DNA of 64,000 nucleotides from Crocosphaera chwakensis CCY0110 (GTDB lineage: Bacteria > Cyanobacteriota > Cyanobacteriia > Cyanobacteriales > Microcystaceae): assembly GCF_000169335.1 (NCBI RefSeq), contig NZ_AAXW01000001.1, positions 1 through 64,000 of the forward strand, written 5' to 3'. How positions within the stretch are numbered: position 1 is the first letter of the stretch; every line of letters starts with the position of its first letter. The notes under the pieces are model-generated. The model was given only the letters and a program-made list of their open reading frames with translations. It was not told where the DNA came from and ran no database searches. This document shows, piece by piece, positions 1 to 8,374 of this stretch. The position numbers were made by a program, and so were the translations under genes.

Positions 1-2649
1 CTTAAAATGATTTATCAAAATTGTATCTGTTCGCTCCGAATATTCTGATTTTAAGATATTGTTTTCATAATATCTGATCAAAATATCTTTTACTTCATTT
101 TTTTCAGCTTCCAAATCAATTAATTTTTGAGAATAATCCTCTATATCATTAAGAAGTTTATCAATTTTCTTTTGTCTATTAGCATTTGCTTTAATCTTAT
201 TCTTATCCTCTAGAGTAATTTTTTCTTGTTCAGTTTCTACTTTTTTATCTTCAATATTTTTAATATCTTCATCATATTTATGCAATACTCTTTGACAATC
301 AAGCTTAGTTGGTGCATATTCAAGATCATACAGATCATTTGGCATCGGGTTCACTCCTTTTTTAGTGCGTTTATAACCGACATTTTCTGCTTCTGCCATG
401 AAAATAGAATAGTCTATTTCACTACTTTTTGTAACTTCACCGAATACCCACCAAGAATTATAAAAACCAAAAACATTAGTCTCTTTTTTATCATATTTTG
501 AAAGATTGGCAATTTCATCACTATATTTACTTAGTAACTCTTTGATTTTGAGTTGATCATCTTCTGGCATTACATAGTCTTTTAAAAATCGCTTAATATT
601 CTTTAAAATGTTTTCAATATTATTTTCTTCAATGTCCTTAACCACATCTGCTGCCCACTTTTTATTAACTGATTTTTCTTCAATAAAATATGAATTATAG
701 TCTTTTATTCTAGTGTTGAGTAAGCTCCATTCTCTACCGTATTGATGCCAAAGCTCATTCCATTTTTCTACCTCTAATTTTGTTTTTTTCTGTGCAAACA
801 GTAAACTGGTTTTAGTTGATGTAAAAGGCTCAAATACAATTTTAGGAAGGCTGATAACAGCTTTGATTTGGAAATATTTAAAAAGGAATAAACGAATATA
901 TTTATTTTCAGTAGTGTCAAAAACGCTTTCAGGTAATATTACTCCTAAACGACCACCCTCTTTTAATAATTGATAGTAGCGTTCAATAAATAAGTTTTCC
1001 GAGTTCTTCCTATCTCCAAAAAGAAAAATATTTTTAACTTCCCGTTGAGTTTGTCTATCTAAATCTACACTAAAAGGAGGATTTGTAATAACAACATCAA
1101 ATTTGGCATTGACTTCTTTATCATTGTATAAAATATCTGAACTTACAGTTTCTAAATAATTGGGTTTTGTTTCTTTAATATAGTAACGAAAAGGCAATAA
1201 ACCATCTTGTACAAAAATATTGGTTGAACCATCTCCATGTAAAATCATATTGACTTTTGAAGCAGTTCCTAAATCAAAGTTGAGTTCACAAGCATATAAA
1301 TATTCTCTTGCCCATTTATTCTCTTTACGATCAGGCATAAACAATTCTTCAAAACGATCTTTTACTCCTCGACTGGATTTTATTTGACCATGTTGTTTAT
1401 ATTTCAATTCTTTCGTAATTATCTTCATTGCTTCTACTAAAAATGTTCCACTGCCAGCAGAAGGATCAATGATAAATGGTAATTCTTTATCATTATTTAA
1501 TTTTTCTATAGCCAAATTATCAATCTGCAAAGCATATAGTAAAAAATTAACAATGGGGGTTGGGGTAAAAAATTGTCCTTTAGTTTGCTTAAACCCATCA
1601 CGGGTAATACTTTCAAAGAAATCACCTAAAATATCTTTACCATCAAGAGAACTACGACCTTCTAAAAAAGAAAATGTTTCCAATTGCTGAACTGTATAAA
1701 CTAATTTGTTAACTGGAAATTTATTACGATTGATAACATTTTCATCATTAGCATTTTGGTATGATGAAATATTAAGCTGTTCTTTTAATGCACGTCTATA
1801 TAAGGAGTTAATTCGCTCATAGACTTTGTCTTGATTTTCAATATTATTACCATATTGATAAACTTGAAAATCATATTCTTGTCCATCTTCCTTTTCTGAT
1901 TCATCTTGTATTTTAGCTAAAATAATGTTAACAAGAGAATAAAAAATTTCGCTGTCATTTGTTCCACCACCACCCCAAAGAATGTTATGTAAGTTTCTTG
2001 CTAATCCTGTGATTTCTTCACGATTGATGCGAACTCTTAGATCATTTTTGTGATCACCTTTAACTAAAGGTTGTTTTTTGGGTTTTCCATAACCTGGGGT
2101 TAACTCTGAGCCAATTGAAATAAAACCATCATTCTCCCAATTCGTGTATGTTTTATATTGACCAAAGTCAATAATTATAGCTCTATCAATAATGTCCTCA
2201 TCTTGCATTTCAGCAGTGTAATAAACGAGGTATTTCACTTTAGTGTTGAACTCACGTTCTTCAGCTTCAGCAAGAGCAAAAAGTTGTCCTTCAATGTTAA
2301 TTTTATCTTCCTCAAATTTATCAGGTGCTTTAACTTCAATAACAAAGAAAGGGTTATTTTGATCGTCTTTAACCAAAAGATCAATTCTTGGATTAATCTT
2401 ACTACGTCCTCCTCTAATAGTATATTCTTTTTCTGTTTCAATACTTTCTAGCTTATAATCGAGTTCATTCACTAAACGATCAATGAGAAATGCTCTTACT
2501 ATTTCTTCATCACCTGTGAGAGACTTTAAAATTCTATTATGCTTAATTCTGTCAGAATAGCTAACCTTCTTCTTTTCAAGATTTATCCTTGCAACAGTAT
2601 TGTTGCGTGATTTGAGTTTAGTCTCAATTATGATTTTCCAATCATTCAC
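1..2649 (-). CDS. Fused restriction-modification enzyme: HsdR-N-like nuclease plus N6-adenine DNA methylase (partial, runs off left edge)
   Basis: The frame is open for 883 codons from a GTG at 2649 to the window edge, so the C-terminus is missing. No ATG lies near the 5' end; the GTG has a GAGG ribosome-binding site eight bases upstream, which decides the start. Residues about 75-115 look like an HsdR N-terminal PD-(D/E)XK nuclease (RIDLLV, then FVIEVKAP). Residues about 390-400 hold the SAM-binding motif DPSAGSGTFL and about 518-522 hold NPPF, the catalytic motif of gamma-class N6-adenine methylases. A charged, probably coiled-coil segment near residue 800 onward may lead into a specificity domain beyond the window. 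This order suggests a type IIG-like enzyme that cuts and methylates. No SF2 helicase motifs are visible, so it is not a complete HsdR. Base composition is AT-rich relative to housekeeping neighbours. Confidence 0.85.
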   Translation of the reverse strand, partial: MNDWKIIIETKLKSRNNTVARINLEKKKVSYSDRIKHNRILKSLTGDEEIVRAFLIDRLVNELDYKLESIETEKEYTIRGGRSKINPRIDLLVKDDQNNPFFVIEVKAPDKFEEDKINIEGQLFALAEAEEREFNTKVKYLVYYTAEMQDEDIIDRAIIIDFGQYKTYTNWENDGFISIGSELTPGYGKPKKQPLVKGDHKNDLRVRINREEITGLARNLHNILWGGGGTNDSEIFYSLVNIILAKIQDESEKEDGQEYDFQVYQYGNNIENQDKVYERINSLYRRALKEQLNISSYQNANDENVINRNKFPVNKLVYTVQQLETFSFLEGRSSLDGKDILGDFFESITRDGFKQTKGQFFTPTPIVNFLLYALQIDNLAIEKLNNDKELPFIIDPSAGSGTFLVEAMKIITKELKYKQHGQIKSSRGVKDRFEELFMPDRKENKWAREYLYACELNFDLGTASKVNMILHGDGSTNIFVQDGLLPFRYYIKETKPNYLETVSSDILYNDKEVNAKFDVVITNPPFSVDLDRQTQREVKNIFLFGDRKNSENLFIERYYQLLKEGGRLGVILPESVFDTTENKYIRLFLFKYFQIKAVISLPKIVFEPFTSTKTSLLFAQKKTKLEVEKWNELWHQYGREWSLLNTRIKDYNSYFIEEKSVNKKWAADVVKDIEENNIENILKNIKRFLKDYVMPEDDQLKIKELLSKYSDEIANLSKYDKKETNVFGFYNSWWVFGEVTKSSEIDYSIFMAEAENVGYKRTKKGVNPMPNDLYDLEYAPTKLDCQRVLHKYDEDIKNIEDKKVETEQEKITLEDKNKIKANANRQKKIDKLLNDIEDYSQKLIDLEAEKNEVKDILIRYYENNILKSEYSERTDTILINHFK

Positions 2650-3115
2650 AACAAAACCCTCATTGATGTAGCTACCAATTAATATGGATGATCATGAAAG
2701 TCGTCAATTTTATATCAGCATTCTTGACTTACTTGACACAGCCTTTAATTTTACCAAAATTTTCATCTAATTTTGTAATAGAAAATAATCTTTAAAAACT
2801 CTTAATCTTTCTAAAAGAACAAAAACACTGATCGCATTCTCCCAACTTTCACAAAGCAGGAATCTTGAAGTTCTTGCCACAGTTTAGACATCTAGACAAA
2901 GACAAAGACAAAAACGAGTCTGCTACCCAAAGTAAAGCAAAACTGACCGCTTTAACACCCTACAATAACTCAGAAGTTGCTTATCACCTCTTTCCGATGC
3001 TTTGGCTTAAGATTGATGTTAAGTTTTTTTATACTACAATGCAAAATATTAAATCTCCTTAAAGACAGAGTATTTTCTTTGAGATTTATGTAATTATATA
3101 ACATAACCATTTTGA

Positions 3116-3143
3116 TCTCCGCGGGTAGTCCCGTCGGAGTTTT
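3116..3143 (+). terminator. Rho-independent terminator-like hairpin with no obvious upstream gene
   Basis: CTCCG pairs with CGGAG and the inner CGGG pairs with CCCG around a TAGT loop, with one bulged T; TTTTT follows. The T-run reads on the plus strand, but no plus-strand gene lies upstream within the window. It may end an unrecognised small RNA or be a leftover of a lost gene. Confidence 0.6.
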
Positions 3144-3160
3144 TGCTTATTTAGGGAACA

Positions 3161-3195
3161 GAATAAAAATAAGGGTTCAACTCCTGTTAAACCCC
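3161..3195 (-). terminator. Terminator of pfkA
   Basis: Read on the minus strand, AGGGGTTTAA pairs with TTGAACCCTT (10 pairs, two of them G-U) and is followed by ATTTTTATT. It lies about 50 bases beyond the pfkA stop codon. Confidence 0.7.
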
Positions 3196-3246
3196 TAACC
3201 TATCCTTATCGTTGCACAACCTGATCCTTTGAATCAGTTAATAACC

Positions 3247-4353
3247 TTAATCTCCCAAACAAATACCTAACCCTCTCGCCGTTTTGACTAACGTTTCTTC
3301 CGGGTCAACTGTACGATAGGTTTTGATCGCTTCAGCAATGGGAACACTGACAATCTCTCGATTTTTCCATGCAACCATCTGATCAAATTTTCCTTGAGCA
3401 ATTAAATCAACCGCAGCCACCCCAAAAGCTGACCCCAAAAGGCGATCCATCGGAGAAGGTATCCCCCCCCGTTGAATATGGCCAAGGACAGTTACACGGG
3501 TTTCTGCCCCGGTTTTAGCCCCTATTTGTTCGGCGATATACTTGCCAATACCCCCTAAACGATCTTCCCCTAGTTGCTGTATATGACTGACTTGTTCCCC
3601 GACTTCCGTTCGTACTGCTTCGGATACCATAACTAAACAAAAATTTTTACCTTTTGCCTGTCTAGTGCGGATTTTCTGGCAAACTTTGTCTATTTTATAG
3701 GGAATTTCAGGAATAAGGATGACATCTGCACCCCCTGCAATACCAGCAGCTAAGGCAATATGTCCTGCATCTCGTCCCATTACTTCTAAAACCATGACGC
3801 GGTTATGGCTGGCTGCGGTAAAATGAAGACGATCAAGGGCTTCTGTGGCGATGTTGGTGGCGGTATCAAACCCGATGGAGACTTCTGTTGCACCGACATC
3901 GTTATCGATGGTTTTGGGAATACCCACTAGGTTAATGCCTCCCTGTTGTGCCAAACGGCGTAATATAGCTAAACTGCCGTCTCCTCCAATGCCGATTAAC
4001 GCATCTAATCCTAACTTATGATAACCGTTAATGATGTCTGAGGAGCGATCGCGGAAGGTTCCGTCACTCATGGGGAAAGCAAAGGGATTCCCTTTATTGG
4101 TCGTTCCTAAGATCGTACCTCCCATTAACAATAAATTATCCAATATATCTAACTTCAAATTATCTAATGTCTCTAGGTGAAATTGGATAAACTTAGGCGG
4201 ATCACTCATTAATCCATGAGTCGCTTCTTTGATGCCAATCACTTCCCAGTTATAGGTTCCTACCCCATGATATACCACTGCACGAATAACGGCATTTAAT
4301 CCAGCGCAGTCCCCACCACTGGTAAGAATTCCGATGCGTTTTTTCTCACCCAT
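3247..4353 (-). CDS. pfkA: 6-phosphofructokinase
   Basis: Phosphorylates fructose 6-phosphate to fructose 1,6-bisphosphate in glycolysis. The 368-residue protein has the family landmarks in order: GGDCAGLN near the N-terminus, GGDGS, PKTIDND with the catalytic aspartate, MGRDAGH, and the substrate-binding HIQRGG. GGDGS has glycine at the position that usually marks ATP use, while PKTIDND carries the lysine common in pyrophosphate-dependent and group III enzymes, so the motif is mixed. From the family, ATP is the likely donor, but this is not certain from sequence alone. It starts at ATG 4353, a few residues before the first glycine-rich loop, as in relatives. It is a single gene with its own terminator just downstream. 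Confidence 0.93.
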   Translation of the reverse strand: MGEKKRIGILTSGGDCAGLNAVIRAVVYHGVGTYNWEVIGIKEATHGLMSDPPKFIQFHLETLDNLKLDILDNLLLMGGTILGTTNKGNPFAFPMSDGTFRDRSSDIINGYHKLGLDALIGIGGDGSLAILRRLAQQGGINLVGIPKTIDNDVGATEVSIGFDTATNIATEALDRLHFTAASHNRVMVLEVMGRDAGHIALAAGIAGGADVILIPEIPYKIDKVCQKIRTRQAKGKNFCLVMVSEAVRTEVGEQVSHIQQLGEDRLGGIGKYIAEQIGAKTGAETRVTVLGHIQRGGIPSPMDRLLGSAFGVAAVDLIAQGKFDQMVAWKNREIVSVPIAEAIKTYRTVDPEETLVKTARGLGICLGD

Positions 4354-4776
4354 TTCTATTTATTTCATAACTCAAATCCCCTTTATTTTTAGTGATCAAC
4401 GCTATAAATTGATAAATCTTAAGAAAAATATAATATGTTGAAAACAATATTAAATCTAACTTAATTAATGCTTAAAGATATTCAAGGTTTATTTACAATT
4501 TTTCTAGAAGTCAACCATTGATCACACAAGTAACCTCATAAGAGGTGAAGTTTTGTAATTGTTATTAATCACATATTATTTATGAATATTTTATTAATGA
4601 TTCTTATCTAGATAATTTAGATTATTAATGATATGATAGATTTGTGTTGCTATGTCTTTTTATTAATAGTAAGTCAACATTTACTTTTATCTTCTATCCA
4701 TTCAAGACATACTTATTATCTTTATTATTTAGGCTTATGCCAAGCTTTCAGTAACGTCTCTCACCTCTATAACCTA
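4354..4776. other. AT-rich intergenic region upstream of pfkA and a small membrane-peptide gene
   Basis: This 420-base stretch separates divergent genes. It is strongly AT-rich and should hold the pfkA promoter (minus) and the promoter for the small peptide at 4777 (plus). An in-frame extension of the small peptide reaches back to 4633 but looks non-coding. I could not assign -10/-35 boxes with confidence. Confidence 0.4.
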
Positions 4777-4887
4777 ATGACTCTTATTGACTCTCAAGCA
4801 TTTCATAATTTAGCGATCGCCCTCGGTACATCTTTATTTGCTGCCCTTGTTTTTTGGGCTTTTTGGTATGCTTCTAAAATGGATTAA
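4777..4887 (+). CDS. Small single-span membrane protein (36 aa)
   Basis: Starts MTLIDSQAFHNLAIALGTSL and continues as a hydrophobic, aromatic-rich helix (about residues 14-31) ending in a short charged tail SKMD. The size and layout (short polar N-terminus, one helix) resemble small subunits of photosynthetic or NDH complexes, but I do not match it to a named one (it does not fit PetL, PetM, PetN, PsaI, PsaM or PsbM as I know them). An upstream in-frame ATG at 4633 would give 84 residues; the shorter start is preferred because the extension is compositionally odd. A GCGATCGC octamer lies inside the gene. It lies convergent to ssrA, about 50 bases from its 3' end. Confidence 0.5.
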   Translation: MTLIDSQAFHNLAIALGTSLFAALVFWAFWYASKMD

Positions 4888-4935
4888 ATAATTAATAAGG
4901 GATAACTATTGATTACCCCTTATTAATTATTTAAG

Positions 4936-5320
4936 TGGAGCCGAGCAGAGTCGAACTGCTGTCCAGACTGGGTATTGACCTACTGCTCATTCACAAGCTT
5001 ATCCTTTCTTATCCTCAAGGCGGGAACCGTTCCTTATCCCGAACGGTGGGATGCTCTGGTATAGTCTTGACTCAACAGCTAACCAGAGGTAGCTATTAAG
5101 TGCATCCGTTGGGGTTGGTACCTCTAAATCCTTAACGGAGTCAGATCAAAGGTAAGCGACTCTATGAGAGAGTTCTACGCAGCTACTGCTACGCGCTTGA
5201 AGCTTACGATGTTATTCGCAGTTACTATTTTTTTTGAGCCTTTGATTTGCGAGAGACGACTCACTCTCGGCTTGTATCACAGTTCGGATTTCGCCAACCT
5301 GTCGAAGCCGTTGCGGCCCC
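4936..5320 (-). ncRNA. ssrA: Transfer-messenger RNA (tmRNA)
   Basis: Rescues stalled ribosomes by trans-translation. Read on the minus strand, the RNA begins GGGGCCGC and ends CGGCTCCA; these ends pair as the tRNA-like acceptor stem, and GTTCGACTCTGC near the 3' end forms the T-arm. The terminal CCA is not fully encoded. The tag frame at 5175-5219 reads ANNIVSFKRVAVAA then stop, a typical cyanobacterial degradation tag, with the resume codon GCG after TAGTAACT. Length about 385 nt is normal for the one-piece form. A good promoter lies just upstream. Confidence 0.96.
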
Positions 5321-5336
5321 ATGTGTTGATATATAC

Positions 5337-5365
5337 ATTGTAGACAAAATTCTCAATTTTGACAA
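5337..5365 (-). promoter_or_regulatory. Promoter of ssrA
   Basis: On the minus strand a TTGTCA -35 box (5360-5365) is separated by exactly 17 bases from a TACAAT -10 box (5337-5342). Predicted transcription starts near 5330, about ten bases before the mature tmRNA 5' end, which RNase P would create. Confidence 0.75.
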
Positions 5366-5457
5366 CGTTACAAATCATTGAGCATTGACTTGATTTTGCC
5401 ATGAAGGGAGGGCGATCGCTGTACAGTAATTAAGCTAGTCATTATGTATTGATGCTT

Positions 5458-6444
5458 ATGTTTCCTATTAACCGTCCTCGTCGTTTGCGTCAAAATGGTC
5501 AACTCCGTCGCATGGTACGTGAAACCATTGTTACTACTAATGATCTAATTTACCCTTTATTTGCGGTTCCTGGTAGTAGTGTAGCGAAAGAAGTGGTTTC
5601 TATGCCAGGAGTTTATCAGCTATCTATTGATAAGATAGTCGATGAAGCAAAAGAAGTCTATGATCTTGGTATTCCTGCTATCATTTTATTTGGTATTCCT
5701 GAAGATAAGGACACAGAAGCGACTGGTGCATGGCATGATCATGGTATTGTGCAACAAGCGGCCACAGCAGTAAAAAAAGCCATTCCTGATCTAGTGGTCA
5801 TTGTCGACACTTGTTTATGTGAGTATACCAGTCATGGTCACTGCGGTTATTTAGAAGTGGGTGACTTAACAGGAAGGGTATTAAATGATCCTACCTTAGA
5901 ATTATTGAAGAAAACGGCTGTTTCTCAGGCTAAAGCAGGGGCCGATATAATTGCACCTTCGGGGATGATGGATGGTTTTGTCCAAGCCATTCGAGAAGGT
6001 TTAGACGAGGCTGGATTTAACCATATTCCTATCTTATCCTATGCGGCCAAGTATGCTTCAGCTTATTATGGACCATTTCGAGATGCTGCGGACTCTGCAC
6101 CTCAATTTGGCGATCGCCGTACTTATCAGATGGACCCTGGAAATGCCAGAGAAGCGTTAAAAGAGGTGGATCTCGACATTGCAGAGGGTGCTGATATGTT
6201 GATGGTTAAACCTGCTTTATCTTACATGGATATTATTTGGCGGGTCAAGGAAATGACCGATCTTCCTGTTGCTGCTTACAATGTTTCGGGGGAATATTCT
6301 ATGGTGAAAGCTGCTGCTTTAAAGGGTTGGATCGATGAGAAAAAAGTTACGTTAGAAACTTTAACCAGTTTCAAACGTGCTGGTGCTGATTTAATCTTAA
6401 CTTATCATGCCAAAGATGCAGCTCGTTGGTTACAGGAAAGTTAG
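5458..6444 (+). CDS. hemB: Delta-aminolevulinic acid dehydratase (porphobilinogen synthase)
   Basis: Condenses two 5-aminolevulinate molecules to porphobilinogen for haem, chlorophyll and bilin synthesis. The cysteine-rich metal site DTCLCEYTSHGHCG lies around residue 120. The two active-site lysines are in LSYAAKYAS (about residue 195) and MLMVKPALSY (about 248), the latter being the Schiff-base lysine. The protein is 328 residues, normal for the family. Three starts are possible (TTG 5449, ATG 5452, ATG 5458); MFPINRPRRLR is chosen because it fits the usual family N-terminus, but no clear ribosome-binding site decides it. It is divergent from ssrA and followed by a strong terminator. Confidence 0.95.
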   Translation: MFPINRPRRLRQNGQLRRMVRETIVTTNDLIYPLFAVPGSSVAKEVVSMPGVYQLSIDKIVDEAKEVYDLGIPAIILFGIPEDKDTEATGAWHDHGIVQQAATAVKKAIPDLVVIVDTCLCEYTSHGHCGYLEVGDLTGRVLNDPTLELLKKTAVSQAKAGADIIAPSGMMDGFVQAIREGLDEAGFNHIPILSYAAKYASAYYGPFRDAADSAPQFGDRRTYQMDPGNAREALKEVDLDIAEGADMLMVKPALSYMDIIWRVKEMTDLPVAAYNVSGEYSMVKAAALKGWIDEKKVTLETLTSFKRAGADLILTYHAKDAARWLQES

Positions 6445-6485
6445 TTAATTATTGTTTGTCCATTGATTAAGTATTAAGATCAAGT

Positions 6486-6511
6486 TATCCCCTAGTGAAA
6501 ATTAGGGGATA
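6486..6511 (+). terminator. Terminator of hemB
   Basis: TATCCCCTA pairs perfectly with TAGGGGATA (nine pairs, eight-base loop), followed by TTATTATT. It lies 42 bases after the hemB stop codon. Confidence 0.75.
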
Positions 6512-6547
6512 TTATTATTGTAAGAGTAACTGATAGGAATTTAAACG

Positions 6548-6864
6548 ATGTCAACCATTACAGAGAATGATCTTAGAGATTTAAAAGACTTAATTAATAG
6601 TCGGTTTGATGAACTAGAAAAAAATCAAAATGAGATGAAACAAAGATTAGGGGTTGTCGAAACTCAATTAACTGATTTAAGAATTAATGTAGGGAAAATA
6701 GAATCAACTTTACAAGCGCAACAACCTTTAGTTCAAAAAATACCAGATTTAGCAGAAAAAGAGGAGAATGAAAGAACTGGAAGCAAATCGTTGTGATAGG
6801 TATTACTGCTTCTGTCAGTGGTTTAATTGTTTGGTTAATTCGAGGTGGAAATCTTAGACCTTAG
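6548..6864 (+). pseudogene. Small coiled-coil protein with C-terminal membrane helix, frameshifted
   Basis: The first frame (6548-6796) encodes 82 residues: a heptad-rich coiled coil (FDELEKNQNEMKQRL and following) that ends abruptly in TGSKSL. The frame one base back, open from 6772 to 6864, continues naturally as KNWKQIVVIGITASVSGLIV, a membrane helix, then WLIRGGNLRP. Adding one A to the AAAG run at about 6771-6774 would join the halves in a single protein of about 105 residues. Coiled coil plus one terminal helix is a common plan for small cyanobacterial haemolysin-XhlA-like proteins. It may be a real mutation or a base-calling error in an A-run. Function unknown. Confidence 0.6.
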
Positions 6865-6920
6865 TTAAACTTACGCTAATTAAGTTTATCATATTTGATA
6901 GTAGTTTATGGACGGATAAT

Positions 6921-8372
6921 ATGAAATTTGAAATTTCTAATCTAGGGTATATTAAACAAGCTGAAATTGAGTTAGGAGATTTAACGATTATCTGCGGTAA
7001 AAATAATACAGGCAAAACTTATGTGAATTATGCTATTTATGGATTTTTCAATAATTGGCAATCTAATCTAGATTTTGAAATAGAAGATGATATAAATCAG
7101 CTTTTAGAACAAGGGATTGTACAAATAGATTTATCTGAGTATAAGAATAAACTGATTAATTCTATATCTAAATTTTCAAGGTCTTACTCTAATTATTTGT
7201 CGAGGATTTTTAATATCAATGAAAAGTTACTAAAAAAAGCTAATTTTATTGCTAATATAGATAGTTTATCATTGAATGATTTTGAAAAAAATATTAAACA
7301 AGAAACAAGATTCTATTCAGTAAATCAAGAAGAAAAATTAATGTTAATTGTCAGTAATGATGAAAAAAAGAATATTCTAAAAATAATTTTATTCCCAGAT
7401 AAATTGTTATCACCAGATATATTGAAAACAGATGGATTAGAAAAATATCCTCTAAAAGAAGCTTTAGAAAAAGCAAAAGAAGATATAAATAAAACTACCA
7501 TCAAATTATTCATTAATATAAACCTAGAAATTAAAATTGCAGAGTCATATTTTCTGAATCCTTTCATTATTACTTCAGAAAGAACAGGAGTTTCATTATT
7601 TTATAAAGAACTTGATATAAATAAAAATCTAATGATAGATATGATGAAAAATAAAGTCTATCAAAATATACCTTTTGATTTCAAAGAAATTTTTGATGGG
7701 AGAATTTCTCGATATTCTAAACCAGTTCAAGATGAAATCAATTTTGTGAGAGATTTAGATAGAATTAGTAAAAGAACAGGAGAATTAGCTAAAAATAATC
7801 CTGAAATAATAGATTTATTAATAGATGTAATAGGAGGTGATTACAGTGTAACTGATTATTCTATGTCTTTTAAGTTTATAGAAGATAATCAACCCAGAGA
7901 AATTCCTTTATATGCAGCATCATCAACCGTTAAATCATTAATGAATTTATATTTTTATTTAAAACACCTTGCTAAACCTGGAGATATATTAATTATTGAT
8001 GAACCCGAACTTAACTTACATCCCGAAAATCAAAGAAAACTAGCGAAACTGTTCACAAGATTAACAAAATCTGGACTAAAATTATTGATGACAACCCATA
8101 GTGATTATTTAATTAAAGAATTGAACAACTTAATTATATTAAAGAATGACTTTGAAAAAAAATTAGAGTTAATGGAAGAATATGAATATAGTAACGAAGA
8201 TATTTTAGAACCCGATAAAGTTAGGGTTTATATTGCTGAAAATAACACATTAAACCCTGCGAAAATAACACCATTAGGAATTGAAGTTCCTACCTTTGAT
8301 GATGAAATTATCAACATGACTGATTTTTATGATGAAGCATATTATGAGGTGATAGATAACATAGATATATAA
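6921..8372 (+). CDS. OLD/ABC-like AAA family ATPase, first gene of a putative defence pair
   Basis: A 483-residue ATPase of the AAA_15/AAA_21 (RecF/OLD/SMC-like) type. Walker A is GKNNTGKT at residues 26-33; Walker B is ILIIDEPELNLHP near 355-368; the switch histidine is in TTHSDYL near 391. The stretch AASSTVKSL before Walker B sits where the ABC signature lies. Between them is a long Lys/Ile/Asn-rich insertion, probably helical. There is no C-terminal TOPRIM domain, unlike OLD nucleases. The next gene begins two bases after the stop, so the two are almost certainly translated together. ATPases of this type usually sense or drive a partner effector in phage-defence modules (Septu, Gabija and PARIS are examples); that role is inferred. 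High AT content suggests horizontal transfer. Confidence 0.85.
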   Translation: MKFEISNLGYIKQAEIELGDLTIICGKNNTGKTYVNYAIYGFFNNWQSNLDFEIEDDINQLLEQGIVQIDLSEYKNKLINSISKFSRSYSNYLSRIFNINEKLLKKANFIANIDSLSLNDFEKNIKQETRFYSVNQEEKLMLIVSNDEKKNILKIILFPDKLLSPDILKTDGLEKYPLKEALEKAKEDINKTTIKLFININLEIKIAESYFLNPFIITSERTGVSLFYKELDINKNLMIDMMKNKVYQNIPFDFKEIFDGRISRYSKPVQDEINFVRDLDRISKRTGELAKNNPEIIDLLIDVIGGDYSVTDYSMSFKFIEDNQPREIPLYAASSTVKSLMNLYFYLKHLAKPGDILIIDEPELNLHPENQRKLAKLFTRLTKSGLKLLMTTHSDYLIKELNNLIILKNDFEKKLELMEEYEYSNEDILEPDKVRVYIAENNTLNPAKITPLGIEVPTFDDEIINMTDFYDEAYYEVIDNIDI

Positions 8373-8374
8373 AT

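Larger units (their letters stand above)
2650..3246. other. Intergenic region between RM gene and pfkA
   Basis: About 600 bases without a convincing gene. An open frame at 2865-3062 (TTG start, Lys/Asp-rich N-terminus) has no recognisable domain and is not called. The right part holds two hairpins described separately: one with a plus-strand T-run (3116-3143) and the pfkA terminator (3161-3195). The region upstream of the RM gene, about 2690-2850, is very AT-rich and presumably holds its promoter. Confidence 0.6.

Noticed and set aside
226..501. 91-codon plus-strand frame rich in Phe and Ile
   Set aside because: It is the antisense shadow of the restriction-modification gene, whose minus frame is open throughout and carries the motifs.
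2865..3062. 65-codon frame with Lys/Asp repeats
   Set aside because: TTG start, no ribosome-binding site and no domain; it lies in AT-rich spacer.
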